Positions 32,347 through 39,761 of a stretch of DNA of 39,784 nt are shown here, piece by piece; the first letter of the stretch is position 1; each line of letters starts with the position of its first letter. The notes under the pieces were generated by a model. That model worked only from the letters and a program-made list of their open reading frames with translations. It ran no database searches and was not told the origin of the DNA. Source of the DNA: Candidatus Scatousia excrementigallinarum (GTDB lineage: Bacteria; Cyanobacteriota; Vampirovibrionia; Gastranaerophilales; Gastranaerophilaceae); assembly GCA_018711035.1 (NCBI GenBank), contig DVIU01000165.1:1-39784 (forward strand). Reading direction: 5' to 3'. The translations under genes were made by a program, and so were the position numbers.

Positions 32347-32898
32347 TTGAGATGTCTGTTGATTATAATTACTATTAATTTGCTGCTTTTTTTCGGCGGA
32401 AGCTATGCTCAATGCGTACAGAGCCTTTATCTCAGTGCAAGTTTTGATTCTCAAATAAACCGTATTCAAAACGATTTTTCCCAAATTTTGCCGCCAAAGA
32501 ATACAATAGCTTACACTAAAGTTCCACGCGGTCTTATTTTGAGTATAGCTGAAGAAGAATTTTTTGCTCCGCTTGAATATTCAATAAAACCTTCTGGCAA
32601 AAATATATTAAATAATATAATTTCAGTTTTACAAGAATATGATAATGACTGTGTTATAGAAAGTCATACCGATGAATCTTTGCCGCAAAACGCATTATAC
32701 TCGCAGGATTGGGAACTTTCAATCGCAAGAGCGAATGCTGTCGCAGATTATATCGTAAAAACCGGTAAAATTAAATCCGGTAGAATCTTTCCTGTCGGTT
32801 TTGGAGAAATGATGCCTTTTAAAGAAAATGTCTCAAAAAAAGGTTTTAGTGACAGACGGATAGACTTTGTTATATTTGATTATGATGTTACGCGATAA
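32347..32898 (+). CDS. OmpA-domain envelope protein
   Basis: A 183-residue exported protein: a signal peptide (CLLIIITINLLLFFGGSYAQ), a short linker, then an OmpA C-terminal-like peptidoglycan-binding domain (about 65-180) with SHTDESLP, SIARANAVADYIVKTGKIKSGRIFPVGFGEMMPF and DRRIDFVI. This matches the usual TDxxG...LSxxRAxxVxxYLxxxGI...GxGExxP...NRRVxI pattern. It has no beta-barrel and no lipobox, so it is a periplasmic linker protein. The TTG at 32347, 7 bases after GAGGTG, is preferred to the GTG at 32338. Its 3' end overlaps the end of the converging sigma factor gene by 11 bases. Confidence 0.82.
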   Translation: MRCLLIIITINLLLFFGGSYAQCVQSLYLSASFDSQINRIQNDFSQILPPKNTIAYTKVPRGLILSIAEEEFFAPLEYSIKPSGKNILNNIISVLQEYDNDCVIESHTDESLPQNALYSQDWELSIARANAVADYIVKTGKIKSGRIFPVGFGEMMPFKENVSKKGFSDRRIDFVIFDYDVTR

Positions 32899-33715
32899 TA
32901 CTCTGACGCATACGTGAAGTTCTGTTTTCACTCAGGATATTTTTAAGCTTCATAATTGCCTGTGCATGAAGCTGGCAAACACGCGATTCTGACATATTTA
33001 TAGTAGCACCGATTTCTTTGAGAGTCATGTTTTCCTGATAGTAAAGAACCATTATGATACGTTCTCTTTCCGGCAGACGTTTAAGAGCTTTTTCAAGCTG
33101 CTGTTTTACATTTTTTTCTTCCATCTGTTCTTGTGGATTCAGTTTGTTGGTATCCTGAATAGTATCAATAATTTCTACACTATCGTCGGTGTTGCCTCTT
33201 TTATCATAAATGGATGTCATTGTTGTATCTTCTGACAAAATTTGTGTTACTTTTTCTGCATCCATATCTAAAAATTTGGCAACTTCTGCTGTCGTTGGCA
33301 TTCTGCCTAAGCTTTGCTTTAATTCTTCCTGAGCGTTTTTAATTTCTTTTAATTTTTTGCGAACGCTTCTCGGCAGGAAATCTTCGGAGCGGATTTTGTC
33401 TAAAATTGCTCCTCTTATTCTTATAAGAGCATAGGTTTCAAAGCGTGTATTTTTTTGCGGAGAATATCTTTCAATAGCATTAATTAATCCTTCAACACCG
33501 TAACCTGCAATATCTTCAATGGAAACGGTTGAAGGCAGCGTTACTTTTACTCTGCCCACTACATATCTTATCAGGTAAATATACTGTACAATTAAAGTAT
33601 CTCTAACTTCTTTGTTAGACTTATTTTTAAAGTATTCTCCCCACAGGGCGGTCAATTCTTCTTCTGAAAGCCTTTTGATGTTATTGTAAGATGTGAAATC
33701 AAAACTTTGATTCAT
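32888..33715 (-). CDS. FliA/WhiG-family (sigma-28-type) RNA polymerase sigma factor
   Basis: A 275-residue group 3 sigma factor with regions 2, 3 and 4: YLIRYVVGRVKVTLP...IEDIAGYGVEGLINAIERYSPQKNTRFETYALIRIRGAILDKIR (region 2), the LPRSVRKKLKEIKNAQEEL block with TTAEVAKFLDM (region 3), and LPERERIIMVLYYQENMTLKEIGATINMSESRVCQLHAQAIMKLK (region 4). It is typical of FliA/WhiG/SigD. Nothing in this window is flagellar. In this lineage it may drive pili or other surface genes. A TGTTATAGA element around 33754-33759 (minus) could be its -10. Confidence 0.93.
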   Translation of the reverse strand: MNQSFDFTSYNNIKRLSEEELTALWGEYFKNKSNKEVRDTLIVQYIYLIRYVVGRVKVTLPSTVSIEDIAGYGVEGLINAIERYSPQKNTRFETYALIRIRGAILDKIRSEDFLPRSVRKKLKEIKNAQEELKQSLGRMPTTAEVAKFLDMDAEKVTQILSEDTTMTSIYDKRGNTDDSVEIIDTIQDTNKLNPQEQMEEKNVKQQLEKALKRLPERERIIMVLYYQENMTLKEIGATINMSESRVCQLHAQAIMKLKNILSENRTSRMRQSIIA

Positions 33716-33838
33716 TAATTTACCCGATTATTAAAATTTCTTTACATTTCTATTCTATAACATCCGGGTTTTGCTACATCATTTAAAAAGAGGAAAAGTT
33801 TATAAATTACTAAAGTTTGTAGTGGATATAAACATGCC

Positions 33839-34783
33839 CTACAGTTCAAAAATTGTTTTATTAAATAATCTGAGGTAGGTTCCATTTTTGCTTATTCTCA
33901 TCTGGAAAATTTCCTGTCGGCAGTAGTGATTTTTATAAGGGGTAGATAATTTAACCTTGTTGTATTCTTTTGAAAACGGCAGATTATCCTGAGGCCTTTT
34001 CCAAGGTTTCAGCAGATAGTGTATAATAAGTGGCCGTTCTTTTTCTTCTTTATATGCTATTAGCTTTTCTTTCTGTTCATCATCTAACCTGCTCCAGGTA
34101 GATTTAAATATAACCATAAAATTATATTTAGGTTCGATGATTTTAACGTGGTCATGGCAGACATAATTTATACAATCCTGATCAGGAAAGGCAAACAAAT
34201 TATACTTTAAGCTGTCTATCATTTGTTCTTCTACCTTATTTTGACGCATTTCAGATAAATTCATTAAAAGCATTCCGCTGTTAAAATAGCGCTGCATGTC
34301 TGTATTATTCCAACCGCGGGTTTTTTTGAAATAATCTTTTATATCGACAGTATCGTTGCCCAGTTTTAATCTATTGTCAGTTTTTAAATCGCTCAGCATG
34401 CCGTAATCATTCACGGCCGCAAGATAATATCCATCAAGATTCTGGTTATAAAACTCTGACAAGTCTCCTGTTACAAAGGTATCTGCATCTAAAAATAATA
34501 TTCTGTCATCGTTACAAATAGAAGGCAGTCTCAAAGGAAAATATAAGGTTTTTGATTTCCAATTGCCCGTGAAAAGATTATTGAATTCATTAGACATATC
34601 TATCCAGTGATAAGATTCATTGTGGGCTTTTATCATTTCACTTATTTTTTTTATATCTGATTTTTTAAGATTATCGTACATCAGGTAAAATGTTACATTT
34701 TTGTTATGCAGTAATATTGATTTAATTGTCGTCGCGGCATATGCTGCAAAGTTTTTATCAAAGCCTAGTGCAATATTCATCAT
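33839..34783 (-). CDS. Glycosyltransferase family 8 protein
   Basis: A 314-residue GT8 (LgtC/GspA-like, retaining) enzyme, with IALGFDKNFAAYAATTIKSILLHN at the donor site, ILFLDADTFVTGDLSEFYNQ (DxD for Mn-UDP-sugar), FNSGMLLMNLSEMR and a C-terminal HxxxKPWKRP. It likely adds galactose or glucose to LPS. The last 20 residues (FQMRISKNGTYLRLFNKTIFEL) form a basic/hydrophobic tail like those seen on other LPS glycosyltransferases. It overlaps the previous GT8 by 4 bases (ATGA), with GAGG as ribosome binding site. Confidence 0.93.
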   Translation of the reverse strand: MMNIALGFDKNFAAYAATTIKSILLHNKNVTFYLMYDNLKKSDIKKISEMIKAHNESYHWIDMSNEFNNLFTGNWKSKTLYFPLRLPSICNDDRILFLDADTFVTGDLSEFYNQNLDGYYLAAVNDYGMLSDLKTDNRLKLGNDTVDIKDYFKKTRGWNNTDMQRYFNSGMLLMNLSEMRQNKVEEQMIDSLKYNLFAFPDQDCINYVCHDHVKIIEPKYNFMVIFKSTWSRLDDEQKEKLIAYKEEKERPLIIHYLLKPWKRPQDNLPFSKEYNKVKLSTPYKNHYCRQEIFQMRISKNGTYLRLFNKTIFEL

Positions 34784-35766
34784 TTTATTTCCTCATAAAC
34801 TTTATTCTGTTCTTTTTCTTTGAAAAATGTCTGTCCCAATATTGTTAAGTATTTTGCGTTTTTACTATAGCGGAATCTCCAAATTTCTTTTGAACTTGTA
34901 TGAAACTTGTAGGGTGTTTGTTTTTTTATTTCGTAAAACAAACTTTTGTAAGGGATTTTTTCTTCCGGTTCCATCCAAGGCTTTTTTATAAAGTGTACAA
35001 TCAGATGTTTCTTAGACTCATTATAGCCTGTTAGATATTCTTTTTTGATATCATCTGGAAGTTTTTGCAGTGTATGTGTTTTAAGAATAAGGAGGACATC
35101 ATCCATTGAAAAAAGTTTGATTTTATTTCTGCAAACATAATTATAGCAGTCTTGTTCATTGAATGTAAAGTCTATTCTATTAAAACTTTCGTACATTTTA
35201 TTTTCAATATTATCCTCTCGTAATGCTGTCAGATTTAGCAGAACAACTCCGCCGTTTATGTAGTTTTTAAAATCATTTATGTCATTATAATTAAATAATT
35301 TTTTATAATAATCAATGGCATTAAGGTTACCTTCTGTATTTGATTTTAAAAGGTCGTTGCGGATATATGTTGTTATCATGCCTAAATCCTGAGCTCCGGC
35401 AATATAATAACCATCCATATTTTGATTGTAGAAATTCTCAAGATTTCCAGTTACAATTACATCTGCATCAAGAAATAAAATACGATTATCCGGACAAAGT
35501 GAAGGTAATGCAACAGGAAAATATACTGTTTTTGACGGCCAATCTCCTGCGCTGAGGTGGTCAAATTTACCTGTCATATCTATCCATTCGGCAGAACAGT
35601 TTTCTCCTGATTTTATCAGTTTATCAATTTTTTTCATATCAACCTGTTTGAGATTATCAAACATTATGTAAAATTTGATATTTTTATTATGTAAAAGAAT
35701 TGATTTAATCGTGACCGCGGCATAAGGCGCGAAATTACTGTCAAAACCCATTGCAATATTCATCAT
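34780..35766 (-). CDS. Glycosyltransferase family 8 protein
   Basis: A 328-residue GT8 enzyme, a close paralogue of the next gene: IAMGFDSNFAPYAAVTIKSILLHN, ILFLDADVIVTGNLENFYNQ (DxD), INGGVVLLNLTALRE, VHFIKKPWMEP. The tail WRFRYSKNAKYLTILGQTFFK is shared in style with its neighbour and with 8347-9498. It overlaps the CNNM gene by 4 bases, so CNNM-GT8-GT8 form one unit. Sugar and acceptor not known. Confidence 0.93.
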   Translation of the reverse strand: MMNIAMGFDSNFAPYAAVTIKSILLHNKNIKFYIMFDNLKQVDMKKIDKLIKSGENCSAEWIDMTGKFDHLSAGDWPSKTVYFPVALPSLCPDNRILFLDADVIVTGNLENFYNQNMDGYYIAGAQDLGMITTYIRNDLLKSNTEGNLNAIDYYKKLFNYNDINDFKNYINGGVVLLNLTALREDNIENKMYESFNRIDFTFNEQDCYNYVCRNKIKLFSMDDVLLILKTHTLQKLPDDIKKEYLTGYNESKKHLIVHFIKKPWMEPEEKIPYKSLFYEIKKQTPYKFHTSSKEIWRFRYSKNAKYLTILGQTFFKEKEQNKVYEEIK

Positions 35767-37118
35767 TTTGTATGTTCTTCCTCTTTTTCTTCTACTTCTA
35801 CAGGTTTTCTAATAATTTCCAATTTGGTTATTCTTGCACCGTCAATTTCCTTAACATTAAATGTCAGGTTTTCAAACTGTACGGTATCTCCTACATTTGC
35901 AATCCGTCCGAGAAGTTTTACAACAAGACCGCCTATTGTATCAATATCTTCATCGTCAATTGCATCTTCCGGAATTTCAAAAAATTCTGCCAGTTCATCA
36001 AGTCTCATCATTGCATTGGCAATATATTTATTAGGTTCTATTTCTCTAATATCACATTCTTCTTCTTCATCAAATTCATCCTGCACTTCTCCGAAAATTT
36101 CTTCAAGAACATCTTCCAGTGTTATTAAACCGGATGTCCCGCCAAATTCATCAACTACAATTGCCATCTGGCCTTTTCTTTTTTTGAATTCAAGAACAAG
36201 ATTATCCATAGTAATTGTTTCCGGTACCAGTAAAACCTCTCTTAGAAGACTTTTTATAGGTCGTTCCTGATTTTTTATTGAAAGTGAGTATAAATCTTTT
36301 ACGTGAATTAAACCTGTTATGTGGTCAATATCTTCGCTATATACAGGATATCTTGTATACTGGCTTTCTGCCGCAAGGTTGTTTAAATCTTCAAAGCTCA
36401 TATCCTCAGGTATACAAACCATATCTGTACGGGGGATCATTACCTGTTTTGCCGTTAAATCAGAAAATTTGAATACATTATGGAGCATATCTTTTTCTGT
36501 TTCATTCAGCACGCCGCCGTTATAGCTTGCATTTACGAGCATATCAAGTTCTTCTGTCGAGTGAACAAGAGACCCCTTATGAGAGTGAGGTATGTGAAAC
36601 ATTTGAAGCAGTGAATTTCCAAAGCCGTTCAAAAGCCATATAAACGGGTTAAATATTGTTGTAATAATCTGCATCGGTCTTGCAACTACAAGTGCAGTTT
36701 TTTCTGTATATTCAAGCGCGATTGATTTAGGCACCAATTCCCCGATAACAACGTGAAGAAATGTAATCAATGCAAATGATATTGATACTGAAACTGTGTG
36801 GGTTGCGATATTTTGACTGATTCCCGGCAGGAATGAGAATAAAGGTTCAATGATTCTGGCAAGAGTTCCCTCTCCTACCCAACCTAAGCCGATACTTGAG
36901 ATTGTAACACCCAGTTGAACCGCTGCAATAAATTTATCTAAGTCTTTTAATGCTTCAAGTGCTATTTTTGCATTGAAATTCCCTTCTTTTACAAGTTGTT
37001 CAATACGTGTTTTACGTACTTTTACCATTGCAAATTCTGATGCTACAAAAAAACCGTTTGAAAATAACAAAAATATTATTACAAACAAATTAAATGCTAT
37101 ATTGCCCGTCTCATCCAT
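35763..37118 (-). CDS. CNNM/CorC (HlyC)-family membrane protein with CBS domains
   Basis: A 451-residue protein. A DUF21/CNNM membrane domain spans about 1-195, with SNGFFVASEFAMVKVRKTRIEQL, VQLGVTISSIGLGWVGEG and ALITFLHVVIGELVPKSIAL. A CBS pair (about 210-335; TAKQVMIPRTDMVCIPE and TGLIHVKDLYSL) is followed by the CorC_HlyC FAD-like domain (YIANAMMRLDELAEFF... GGLVVKLLGRI). Proteins of this family are linked to Mg2+/Co2+ export or homeostasis; the name haemolysin is historical. It is first in an operon with two GT8 genes, which is not an expected pairing. Confidence 0.93.
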   Translation of the reverse strand: MDETGNIAFNLFVIIFLLFSNGFFVASEFAMVKVRKTRIEQLVKEGNFNAKIALEALKDLDKFIAAVQLGVTISSIGLGWVGEGTLARIIEPLFSFLPGISQNIATHTVSVSISFALITFLHVVIGELVPKSIALEYTEKTALVVARPMQIITTIFNPFIWLLNGFGNSLLQMFHIPHSHKGSLVHSTEELDMLVNASYNGGVLNETEKDMLHNVFKFSDLTAKQVMIPRTDMVCIPEDMSFEDLNNLAAESQYTRYPVYSEDIDHITGLIHVKDLYSLSIKNQERPIKSLLREVLLVPETITMDNLVLEFKKRKGQMAIVVDEFGGTSGLITLEDVLEEIFGEVQDEFDEEEECDIREIEPNKYIANAMMRLDELAEFFEIPEDAIDDEDIDTIGGLVVKLLGRIANVGDTVQFENLTFNVKEIDGARITKLEIIRKPVEVEEKEEEHTK

Positions 37119-37160
37119 TATTATATTGTTTCCTTTTATATATTCTTACTTATAAGTGTA

Positions 37161-37189
37161 ATTATAATATTATTAATAAAAAAATGCAA
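37161..37189 (-). promoter_or_regulatory. Predicted promoter of the CNNM-GT8-GT8 operon
   Basis: Minus strand TTGCAT (37189-37184), 17-base spacer, TATAAT (37166-37161). Predicted start near 37154, about 36 bases before the ATG, with AAAGGA between. Confidence 0.65.
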
Positions 37190-37194
37190 GAATG

Positions 37195-38001
37195 CTATTC
37201 CACAGTTACTTCTCTCAACTGGGTATAAATCATAGGTGAGAAACCTTTAGTAATATTAATATCTATTAGTTTATACTGGTGCGGTAATTGCAGCAGTGAA
37301 GGCGAGCTTATGTGATAAATTCCGTCCTGCATTTTTTCACTGTTGGTATGGTAATGTCCGGATATGACAGCTATTACATTTGAATGTTTATTTAGCAGAG
37401 ATTTATATTCATCAGCTTTATATGTACAGTGAGATTTTGATTCAAACGGCTCTATTAAAGGAAAATGCTGGAATATAACGATTTTAAGATTTTTATGTTT
37501 TGTTAGTTGTTTATCAACAAATTTTAGAGTTGATTCTTTAAAATATCCGTTTGCTCCCGGTATAATTTCTTTTGCCCCGTCAGCTATGATGAAGCCGAAA
37601 TCGCCTTTTCTGAAATAATAATCAGGTTTTCTCTGTTTAAAAAGAAAATTATTTTCTTTAATTATTTCGAGATACCTTTCTTTTGAAAGTCCATTAGATT
37701 TAAATACGTCGTGGTTTCCTATTACAATATAGTATGGAACTTTTAATTTATTTACTATGTTCGTAAATTGAACCAAATCTTCTTCATTAGGTCTGTTTAA
37801 GTTGTCTCCAGTAAATACAACGAAAGAAATTCCGTCTATAGTGTTAATATCTTTAACGGCAGCTTTTAGTACTTTTTTAGAATACTCATTTCCTTTGGAG
37901 TAATGGGTGTCTGTTACCTGCACAAATTTTATGTCAGAAGCTGAGGCGCTTTGTGCAAAAATTAATAATACAAATGTCAAGTAAGCTAAAATTTTTTTCA
38001 T
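37195..38001 (-). CDS. Secreted calcineurin-like metallophosphoesterase
   Basis: A 268-residue protein with signal peptide (KKILAYLTFVLLIFAQSASA) and the metallophosphoesterase motif set: FVQVTDTHYSKG, FTGDNLNRP, VIGNHDVF, FQHFPLI and ISGHYHTNS. It is therefore a two-metal phosphoesterase in the periplasm, of the class that includes cAMP phosphodiesterase-like and phospholipid-head-group hydrolases; substrate not determined. ACGGAG precedes the ATG. It has an extended -10 (TGATATAAT, 38034-38029 minus) and is divergent from rqcP. Confidence 0.9.
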   Translation of the reverse strand: MKKILAYLTFVLLIFAQSASASDIKFVQVTDTHYSKGNEYSKKVLKAAVKDINTIDGISFVVFTGDNLNRPNEEDLVQFTNIVNKLKVPYYIVIGNHDVFKSNGLSKERYLEIIKENNFLFKQRKPDYYFRKGDFGFIIADGAKEIIPGANGYFKESTLKFVDKQLTKHKNLKIVIFQHFPLIEPFESKSHCTYKADEYKSLLNKHSNVIAVISGHYHTNSEKMQDGIYHISSPSLLQLPHQYKLIDINITKGFSPMIYTQLREVTVE

Positions 38002-38053
38002 GTAAAAACTCCGTTAATATCCGAATTGATTATATCATAAACGAGTTTTATAT

Positions 38054-38061
38054 GTTAGAAT
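38054..38061 (+). promoter_or_regulatory. Extended -10 of rqcP
   Basis: TGTTAGAAT ends 6 bases before the rqcP ATG at 38068. There is no ribosome binding site and no clear -35. The predicted start coincides with the ATG. Confidence 0.5.
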
Positions 38062-38067
38062 GTAAAT

Positions 38068-38313
38068 ATGAGATTAGATAAGTTTTTAAAAGTTTCAAGA
38101 TTAATAAAAAGAAGAACCGTTGCCAATGAAGTTTCTGATATGGGTAGAATTTCTGTTAATGGCAATCCCGCAAAAGCCGGTAAACAGCTTAAAGAAGGTG
38201 ATGTTATTGAGATTGAATATGCCAACAGAACCGTAAAGGCAAAAGTGTTGCGAATTCCTCAAAATAATGTCAGTATACAAGAGTCTTCAACTTTATATGA
38301 AATTCTGCAATAA
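38068..38313 (+). CDS. rqcP: S4-domain RNA-binding protein of the RqcP/HslR type
   Basis: An 81-residue single S4 domain: MRLDKFLKVSRLIKRRTVANEV, GRISVNGNPAKAGKQLKEGDVIEI. It matches RqcP/YabO (and HslR) proteins, which bind 23S/tRNA on split 50S subunits and help ribosome quality control with RqcH. It has a complete domain and normal length. No ribosome binding site is visible; the transcript looks leaderless. A terminator follows the stop codon. The paralogue choice (RqcP vs HslR) is likely but not certain. Confidence 0.85.
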   Translation: MRLDKFLKVSRLIKRRTVANEVSDMGRISVNGNPAKAGKQLKEGDVIEIEYANRTVKAKVLRIPQNNVSIQESSTLYEILQ

Positions 38314-38350
38314 AACAAAAACAGCAAACTAATGTCTGCTGTTTTGTTTT
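38312..38350 (+). terminator. Terminator of rqcP
   Basis: AAAACAAAAACAGCA (38312-38326) pairs with TGCTGTTTTGTTTT (38337-38350), with one bulged A. It overlaps the rqcP stop codon region and ends in a T-rich tail. Confidence 0.75.
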
Positions 38351-38370
38351 GTTATTCGAGATTGCATTGA

Positions 38371-38577
38371 TTACGCCAGATAATAAAGATGTTTTCCATT
38401 AGGAGAATCTCCGTATGGTGTAGAATTTCTATGTTCCGGCTGGTTCAGGTTTATATTTTGTCCTGCCGTAATTGCCGTTTGTATAAAATTCTGCGGTTGA
38501 ATCGCGTCAATTTTATTTATCAAGCCGGTATTATATCCGTTGCCTATTCCTAAAATTTTTCCGACAGAAAAGTTCAT
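38371..38577 (-). CDS. Small protein of unknown function (tandem pair, member 2)
   Basis: A 68-residue protein, not recognised. Asn and Gly rich, no signal peptide, no transmembrane segment. It ends in GKHLYYLA, which matches GKSLDLLA at the end of the small protein just upstream (GKxLxxLA). KIDAIQPQNF may correspond to SIKAVQARQL of its neighbour. ATGGGGAA lies 7 bases before the ATG. The promoter region contains a 9-bp palindrome. It is probably a real gene. Confidence 0.65.
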   Translation of the reverse strand: MNFSVGKILGIGNGYNTGLINKIDAIQPQNFIQTAITAGQNINLNQPEHRNSTPYGDSPNGKHLYYLA

Positions 38578-38601
38578 AATTAATTCCCCATATTAATTTA
38601 T

Positions 38602-38626
38602 CCCTATACTATTATAAAGTATAGGG
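38602..38626 (-). promoter_or_regulatory. Palindrome over a -10 element upstream of the small gene at 38371-38577
   Basis: CCCTATACT-N7-AGTATAGGG is a perfect 9-bp inverted repeat. Its 7-base centre plus one flank holds TATAAT on the minus strand. No T run follows, so it is more likely an operator than a terminator. No recognisable -35. Confidence 0.5.
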
Positions 38627-38668
38627 TAATATAAAAATTGCCTGAAAATATGGTATTATTAAGAAATG

Positions 38669-38866
38669 TTAAGCAAGTAAATCCAGAGATTTCCCTAAAG
38701 TTTCACTTCCTTTTACGGACGGATAATTTAGATTGTGCCCGCCGTTAGAAAAGAAGTTGATTTCTGAATTTTTTTGCGGTTGTCTGCCGTTCGAGCCGTC
38801 ATTGTATGCAACGGGCTGTACCCTGTACAATTGCCGGGCTTGAACTGCCTTAATAGAATCCAGCAT
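38669..38866 (-). CDS. Small protein of unknown function (tandem pair, member 1)
   Basis: A 65-residue protein, not recognised. Gln/Asn/Gly rich, hydrophilic, with the C-terminal GKSLDLLA shared with the next small gene. GAGAGG lies 6 bases before the ATG, so translation is well supported. No domain is visible. The conserved tail may be a recognition or processing signal. Confidence 0.65.
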   Translation of the reverse strand: MLDSIKAVQARQLYRVQPVAYNDGSNGRQPQKNSEINFFSNGGHNLNYPSVKGSETLGKSLDLLA

Positions 38867-38945
38867 TGTTACCTCTCAAATTCTCTCTCTAATATATAAA
38901 AAATTTTTATAAAGTTAAATTTCACAAACTTTATTTTTTGTAACA

Positions 38946-39692
38946 TTATTTACATTTGGTGTTCCTTTTGTATGATAAACCGGTACAATGCAGGTATTCT
39001 AAATTTTCGTTCGCAATAACCCATCCCGTGCAGGACATTCCATTTACTCCTCCGTCCCAGAATTCGTTTTGTGCATTAATTTTACAAACCCTGTCAAAAT
39101 AATAATATGGTTCTGTTACATTACCGGCCGGGGAGATAGTATTCTTGTGAATTTTAAATGTAAATACATCTCTGCCCAGCGCATTGGGGCCTTTTTCACC
39201 ATTTATGTCTACATATATGGCGCATCTAAACTTTTCAATTTCCGCAACATCCCAGTTTTTGTATGTATCACATGAGTGATATGAGCTGGCAAATTTTAAA
39301 ATAAAACCGTTTGCTAAAGTTAAAGAATATAAATTTTTATAATGTGCGTTGTTGTTAATTGGTTGTAAATTTAATGAATATGGTATGGAATCATTAGGCC
39401 GTTCTTCTCTATCAGAAATGAAGTTTAAAAATTTTTTGAATTCATCTACAACACAAGCTCCGCCTGTAACTGTTGTATATTTTGCACAATCCCATGTTGA
39501 AATATCCCCGCCGTTTTCTTCAATCGCCCTAAAATAGGCTTGAGATATTATGGAATAAGCTTCTTTAACTTTGGTAACAGTAACTTTTTCCTGCTGTTTT
39601 TGAATTATCGCCGGCAAAGTCATCGCTGCAACAATACCGATAATTCCTAAAGTAATTAAAACTTCCGCTAAAGTGAAAGCAAATTTTTTCAT
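38946..39692 (-). CDS. Type IV pilin-like/pseudopilin protein
   Basis: A 248-residue protein with the class III signal MKKFAFTLAEVLITLGIIGIVAAMTLPAIIQK: cut before FTLAE, Glu5 and a long hydrophobic helix. The rest is an extracellular domain with paired Cys residues (WDCAKY, GACVVDE, HSCDTY, RCAIYV, DRVCKI, SCTGW, HCTGL). Its N-terminus is nearly identical to that of 27756-28445, while the rest is not. The ORF track begins at 39734, but GGAGGAA lies 6 bases before the ATG at 39692. An extended -10 (TGGTATAAT, 39719-39714) is just upstream. Probably processed by the same peptidase and assembled into a fibre or secretion pseudopilus. Confidence 0.88.
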   Translation of the reverse strand: MKKFAFTLAEVLITLGIIGIVAAMTLPAIIQKQQEKVTVTKVKEAYSIISQAYFRAIEENGGDISTWDCAKYTTVTGGACVVDEFKKFLNFISDREERPNDSIPYSLNLQPINNNAHYKNLYSLTLANGFILKFASSYHSCDTYKNWDVAEIEKFRCAIYVDINGEKGPNALGRDVFTFKIHKNTISPAGNVTEPYYYFDRVCKINAQNEFWDGGVNGMSCTGWVIANENLEYLHCTGLSYKRNTKCK

Positions 39693-39713
39693 AATTCCTC
39701 CGTTTAATAAACC

Positions 39714-39722
39714 ATTATACCA
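39714..39722 (-). promoter_or_regulatory. Extended -10 of the pilin-like gene at 38946-39692
   Basis: TGGTATAAT on the minus strand, about 14 bases ahead of the ribosome binding site. No clear -35. Confidence 0.5.
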
Positions 39723-39732
39723 AAATAAAGAC

Positions 39733-39761
39733 AAAAAATCACCGTGACAATAGTCACAGTG
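39733..39761 (-). terminator. Terminator of a gene lying beyond the window edge
   Basis: On the minus strand, CACTGTGAC-TATT-GTCACGGTG forms a 9-bp stem with one U-G pair followed by A and TTTTTT. The gene it ends lies to the right of the window. Confidence 0.8.
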
